A stretch of 45,522 bases of DNA from the NCBI RefSeq assembly GCF_045528445.1, contig NZ_JBGQQU010000030.1, forward strand, positions 1 through 45,522, given 5' to 3'. The notes under the pieces were generated by a model, which did no database searches, was not told the origin of the DNA, and saw nothing but the letters and a program-made list of their open reading frames with translations. This stretch comes from Desemzia sp045528445. Its GTDB lineage: Bacteria; Bacillota; Bacilli; Lactobacillales; Carnobacteriaceae. Positions 42,065 through 45,522 of this stretch are shown one piece after another (position 1 is the first letter of the stretch; each line of letters begins with the position of its first letter). Position numbers and translations under genes: made by a program.

Positions 42065-42751
42065 ATGAAAATATTGGTCGTTGATGATGATAAAGAAATT
42101 GTTGAATTATTAGGGATATATATTCAAAATGAGGGCTTCGATTTAGAGAAAGCCTATAATGGAAAAGATGCATTGAGCAAATTGAACACGCAAGAGATCG
42201 ATTTAGTCGTTTTAGACGTCATGATGCCCGAAATGGACGGGTACGAGATCATTAAAGAAATTCGAAAAGACTCGCAACTGCCTATTTTAATGTTGAGCGC
42301 TAAGACAACAGATGTGGATAAGATAAAAGGTTTAATGACGGGAGCCGATGATTATGTGGTCAAACCATTTAATCCGTTAGAAGTGATGGCCCGTATCAAA
42401 TCATTGCTTCGCAGGAGTAAGTATATGGGAGTTCCTGAACAACCAGATAAATTGGAGATTGGGCCGCTGATTATTGAAAAAGAATCGCACGAAGTTTCAA
42501 CAATTACTGGCACAAAAATTGTCCTTACGGTGTTGGAATTCGGTATTTTGTATTTATTGGCCAGTCATCCCAACCGTGTTTTCAGCGCAGAAGAAATTTT
42601 TGAACGTGTGTGGCAGCAAGAAAGTATTGTTTCTGCGAAAACCGTTATGGTTCACGTAAGTCATTTGCGCGATAAGATTGAAGAAGCTACTGGTGGAGAG
42701 AAAGTCATTCAAACAGTATGGGGAGTAGGGTATAAAATCGAAGATCGTTAA
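42065..42751 (+). CDS. OmpR-family response regulator (VanR-like)
   Basis: 228 aa. Receiver domain about 1-115 with acidic pocket Asp7-Asp9, phosphoacceptor Asp51 (VVLDVMMPEMDG) and conserved Lys100 (VVKPF). C-terminal winged helix about 130-228 with VMVHVSHLRDKIEE and the end TVWGVGYKIE. It is paired with the histidine kinase 62 nt downstream. The VanR-like pattern and the carboxypeptidase that follows suggest a cell-wall role; no D-Ala-D-Lac resistance genes are present, so it is not a van cluster. Confidence 0.92.
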   Translation: MKILVVDDDKEIVELLGIYIQNEGFDLEKAYNGKDALSKLNTQEIDLVVLDVMMPEMDGYEIIKEIRKDSQLPILMLSAKTTDVDKIKGLMTGADDYVVKPFNPLEVMARIKSLLRRSKYMGVPEQPDKLEIGPLIIEKESHEVSTITGTKIVLTVLEFGILYLLASHPNRVFSAEEIFERVWQQESIVSAKTVMVHVSHLRDKIEEATGGEKVIQTVWGVGYKIEDR

Positions 42752-42813
42752 GGTGCGGTTTTATTTGCTGTCGCTAACAGTTCTTTCTACTATATATAAG
42801 GAGTTTTTTCCTC

Positions 42814-43938
42814 ATGAAATTGTCCAGAAAAGAAAAAAGTAAAATGATTATAGAAGCTTTTATCACTGCAGGATTAATGTGCTTATCTTACTATGCTGTG
42901 CACATGATTTTTAGACGTGTAGTGCTGGCTTTTCCTGAATCATTCAAATCTATTTGGGTAATCGGTGACGTGATCATCAACCTTGAAGACGGCCAAGTGT
43001 TTACTTCTACACCACCATTTCTTATTTTATTACTGATATCCGTCGTAATAGTGACGTACTGGCGATTAAAAAGACGTTACCGTCAATACCAGCTGAACCA
43101 CATTATCAGTGAACTGCATTACATTGCAGAAGGCCATTATGAACATCGAATTTCACATGATTACCGAGGAGATATGTCTGAAGTAGTGGATAGTATCCAT
43201 GTGCTGGTAGACAGTACCGTGAGAGCCATGGAAGAGGAACGGATGATCGAACAATCAAAAGATGAGTTGATTACCAATGTCAGTCACGATATACGTACTC
43301 CTCTAACGTCCATTATCGGTTACTTAGGCTTGATTGAAGAAGGACGCTACCAAAGTAATGAAGAATTGTTGAAGTACACCAGAACTGCGTACACTAAAGC
43401 CAAGCAAATGAAAGTTCTGGTAGATGATCTGTTTGAATACACCAGAGTACGTCAAAAAACGACTCCTTTGACGCCGACTTCTTTTGATATGATCCAAATG
43501 CTGGAGCAAATTGCTGCTGATTTTGAGTTAGAAGCGAGCAAACGTGAAATGGAAATTGAAGTAGTGTCTCATTTAACTCATTTGCAGATGGAAGCGGACA
43601 CTGAAAAGTTAGTGCGGGTATTCAATAATTTGTTATCAAATGCTTTGAAATACGGGAAAGACGGCAAACACATCTTAATTGAAGTGGAACAGGAAGCACA
43701 GGAAGCAGTGATCACCATCAAAAATGATGGGAAGAAAATTTCTTCCAAAGCTTTAGCGCATCTTTTTGATCGTTTTTACCGAGCGGATGAATCCCGTTCT
43801 CAAGAGACTGCTGGAACTGGTTTAGGTCTAGCGATTGCTCAAAGTATTGTAGAATTGCATCACGGGACGATCAGTGCAGTATCAGATAAAAACTGGACGC
43901 GTTTTATTATCCGACTTCCGCTAAATTCTCTAGAGTGA
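42814..43938 (+). CDS. Sensor histidine kinase (VanS-like)
   Basis: 374 aa. Two membrane helices (about 11-33 and 66-84) enclose a short external loop of about 30 aa that ends LEDGQVFTSTPP; a HAMP-like linker spans about 87-145. The DHp domain has the phosphorylated His158 (NVSHDIRTPLTSIIGY). ATPase N box VFNNLLSNALKYG, then NDGKKISSKAL and the G2 box GTGLGLAIAQS. AAGGAG lies before ATG. The small external part suggests sensing within or near the membrane. Partner of the upstream regulator. Confidence 0.92.
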   Translation: MKLSRKEKSKMIIEAFITAGLMCLSYYAVHMIFRRVVLAFPESFKSIWVIGDVIINLEDGQVFTSTPPFLILLLISVVIVTYWRLKRRYRQYQLNHIISELHYIAEGHYEHRISHDYRGDMSEVVDSIHVLVDSTVRAMEEERMIEQSKDELITNVSHDIRTPLTSIIGYLGLIEEGRYQSNEELLKYTRTAYTKAKQMKVLVDDLFEYTRVRQKTTPLTPTSFDMIQMLEQIAADFELEASKREMEIEVVSHLTHLQMEADTEKLVRVFNNLLSNALKYGKDGKHILIEVEQEAQEAVITIKNDGKKISSKALAHLFDRFYRADESRSQETAGTGLGLAIAQSIVELHHGTISAVSDKNWTRFIIRLPLNSLE

Positions 43939-43948
43939 AATGCTTGAT

Positions 43949-43964
43949 TGTTTCACGTGAATCA
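43949..43964. promoter_or_regulatory. parS candidate
   Basis: TGTTTCACGTGAATCA matches 15 of 16 bases of the ParB site TGTTTCACGTGAAACA. It is intergenic, near the end of the kinase gene and about 34 kb from oriC. Confidence 0.65.
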
Positions 43965-43982
43965 TTTTAAAAAAGTGTGAAC

Positions 43983-44033
43983 ACAAAACAGCCGTCATTC
44001 TTTCTTTAACGGGAAAGAGGGTTGTTTTTTTAT
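43983..44033 (+). terminator. Terminator of the two-component operon
   Basis: AACAGCC pairs with GGTTGTT around an inner CTTTC/GAAAG helix, followed by a T run. It separates the kinase from dacA. Confidence 0.75.
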
Positions 44034-44151
44034 ACCTTCTTCGTTAATATAGAAAAAGCGAGAAAATTACTTATTTATCTCTATTACTTAATGAATTTAA
44101 AAGAAAAACTAAAAAACAAATCATCATATGATTGAGGAGAACATAAAACCC

Positions 44152-45507
44152 ATGAAAAAACTTAAAAAATTCGGAGCTATCCTTGCTACTACAATCTTAG
44201 TTGGGACAGCAGCGCCTACTTTTCAAATTGCTGGAACAGAATTTAACGTCACGACAGAAGCTGTAGCAGCTTCACAAGCACCTGAAATCAATGCAAATGC
44301 TGCCTTTGCTATAGAAGCAGGAACAGGAAAAGTGTTGTTGAACCAAAATGGAGACACTCCACTAGGAATTGCTTCGATGACGAAAATGATTGTAGAATAT
44401 ATTTTATTTGAAGCTATTGAGGCTGGCGAAGTGAGCTGGGATCAACAAGTTTCTATTAGTGATTATGCATTTAAGATCAGTCATGATACAAGACTGTCAA
44501 ATGTTCATTTGCGTCAAGACGAAACTTATTCTATCGAAGAATTGTACCAGTCACTAGCAATCTATTCAGCAAATGGCTCAACGATCGCAATTGCTGAAGC
44601 TATTGCAGGATCAGAACCAGCTTTTGTTGACTTAATGAGAGAACAACTGGACGAGTGGGGTATCACAGAATACCAAATCTATAATGCTACAGGTTTAAAT
44701 AATTCTGATTTACAAGGAAATGTTTATCCAGGTAGTTCAGAGACAGATGAAAACACTATGACTGCAAGAGGAATTGCTGAAGTAGCGATGCATTTGGTCA
44801 ATGATTATCCAGAGGTATTGGAAACAACGAGTATTCCTAAAATGACTTTTAGAGAAGGAACTTCCGACGCTATTGATATGTCGAACTGGAACTGGATGCT
44901 GGAAGGTTTGTTATTTGAACGTGAAAACGTGGATGGTCTTAAAACAGGAACGACTGATTTTGCTGGAGCTTCAATAGCTGGTACGGCAAAAGAAGATGAC
45001 ATGCGTATTATCACTATCGTAATGAATGCAGAAAACGGTGAGACAGACAAAGGGGCTCGTTTCAAAGAAACCGATAAAATCATGGATTGGGTATTTGCCA
45101 ACTGGGACTTCTTAGATGTTTATAAAGAAGGAGACGTTGTATCTGAAGCTGGAACGGTAGCTGTTGATAAAGGAAAAGCTGATTCTGCAGAGGTCTCAGC
45201 GGGTTCTGATGTAACGATTGTCGTCCCACAAGGAACAGACGCAGAATCTGTAACAGCTGACTTTGTTGCTGATCCAGAGTTGCTAAATGCGGAAGACCAA
45301 GTAACAGCTCCGCTTAAAAAAGGACAAGAGATGGGTAAAGTCCAAGTATCTGTTGAAGGTGAAGATCTAGGATACATTGATGGAAATGATGGGCAAGAAG
45401 TATCGGCTGTTGCAACAGAAGCCATTGAAACGGCAAATGTATTTGTACTTTCAGGTCGTTGGGTTGGTAACTTCTTCTCAGATTTATTCGCTGATATCTT
45501 CAAGTAA
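44152..45507 (+). CDS. dacA: Serine D-alanyl-D-alanine carboxypeptidase (PBP5/DacA type)
   Basis: Trims the terminal D-Ala from peptidoglycan stem peptides outside the cell. 451 aa from this ATG, preceded by GAGGAG; an ATG eight codons earlier lies before that site. Signal peptide about 1-40. Peptidase S11 motifs: SMTK (Ser75-Lys78), SAN (Ser139-Asn141), KTG (264-266). The C-terminal PBP5 beta domain starts near 330. The end (VGNFFSDLFADIFK) is an amphipathic membrane anchor. In other Firmicutes dacA also lies near guaB. Confidence 0.94.
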   Translation: MKKLKKFGAILATTILVGTAAPTFQIAGTEFNVTTEAVAASQAPEINANAAFAIEAGTGKVLLNQNGDTPLGIASMTKMIVEYILFEAIEAGEVSWDQQVSISDYAFKISHDTRLSNVHLRQDETYSIEELYQSLAIYSANGSTIAIAEAIAGSEPAFVDLMREQLDEWGITEYQIYNATGLNNSDLQGNVYPGSSETDENTMTARGIAEVAMHLVNDYPEVLETTSIPKMTFREGTSDAIDMSNWNWMLEGLLFERENVDGLKTGTTDFAGASIAGTAKEDDMRIITIVMNAENGETDKGARFKETDKIMDWVFANWDFLDVYKEGDVVSEAGTVAVDKGKADSAEVSAGSDVTIVVPQGTDAESVTADFVADPELLNAEDQVTAPLKKGQEMGKVQVSVEGEDLGYIDGNDGQEVSAVATEAIETANVFVLSGRWVGNFFSDLFADIFK

Positions 45508-45522
45508 GCCAAGTTTTAGTTT

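Noticed and set aside
42065..43938. Vancomycin-resistance operon
   Set aside because: Only the regulator and kinase resemble VanR/VanS; no vanH, vanA/B-type ligase or vanX follows.
1..45522. Insertion sequences or prophage genes
   Set aside because: No transposase, integrase or phage structural gene was seen on either strand.

Overview
This 45.5 kb window is the replication-origin region of a low-GC Gram-positive bacterium. Gene content and order (gyrA-gyrB-recF-yaaA-dnaN-dnaA / oriC / rpmH-rnpA-yidC-jag, then mnmE-mnmG and rsmG-noc-parA-parB) point to the Firmicutes. Three features favour Lactobacillales, most likely a Carnobacterium-like member of the Carnobacteriaceae: a lipoprotein-type YidC, a compact trehalose PTS without an EIIA domain, and a DUF1129 protein beside ychF and guaB. 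The genus is an inference from gene content; no rRNA is present.

Layout. 1-612: non-coding, with the first of three structured repeats and the gyrA terminator. 613-9520 (minus strand): gyrA, gyrB, recF, yaaA, dnaN, dnaA. 8.0-8.2 kb and 9.5-10.5 kb: the two halves of a bipartite oriC with DnaA boxes. 10.6-12.9 kb (plus): rpmH, rnpA, yidC, jag. 13.2-17.8 kb: trehalose locus treB-treC with a promoter carrying cre and TreR sites, convergent with treR; a tandem hairpin array lies between treC and treR. 18.1-21.4 kb: mnmE-mnmG behind a structured leader. 21.4-28.9 kb: accessory block with an M24-fold protein that lacks metal ligands, a ZIP metal transporter, a CYP152-type P450, a ClC antiporter, a half-length AI-2E-family protein and a hypothetical protein. 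28.9-32.2 kb: an island of very small membrane or secreted proteins around an XRE regulator, with a tRNA-Val. 32.3-33.6 kb: a PTS EIIC-like protein behind a short transcription unit with a 28-codon ORF and terminator. 33.8-41.2 kb: rsmG, noc, parA, parB, DUF951, ychF, DUF1129 and guaB. 41.2-42.0 kb: repeat-rich intergenic region. 42.1-45.5 kb: an OmpR/VanRS-like two-component system and a DacA-type D,D-carboxypeptidase.

How it works together. The core is replication initiation (DnaA, DnaN, oriC), topology (gyrase), chromosome segregation and division control (ParA, ParB, Noc) and tRNA modification (MnmE/MnmG). The trehalose locus is a complete uptake and hydrolysis module with its own repressor and apparent catabolite control.

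The most interesting unexplained material is non-coding. Three ~180-240 nt elements (109-286, 21469-21708, 41462-41640) share one multi-stem architecture in which the paired positions change together between copies. A second palindromic module sits inside one copy and alone at 41782. Stop-codon-proximal repeats follow several genes. Three hairpins with an exact 52-bp period follow treC. The mnmE leader can form a pseudoknot or terminator. A 68-bp promoter element is shared by the XRE gene and a 54-aa membrane protein.
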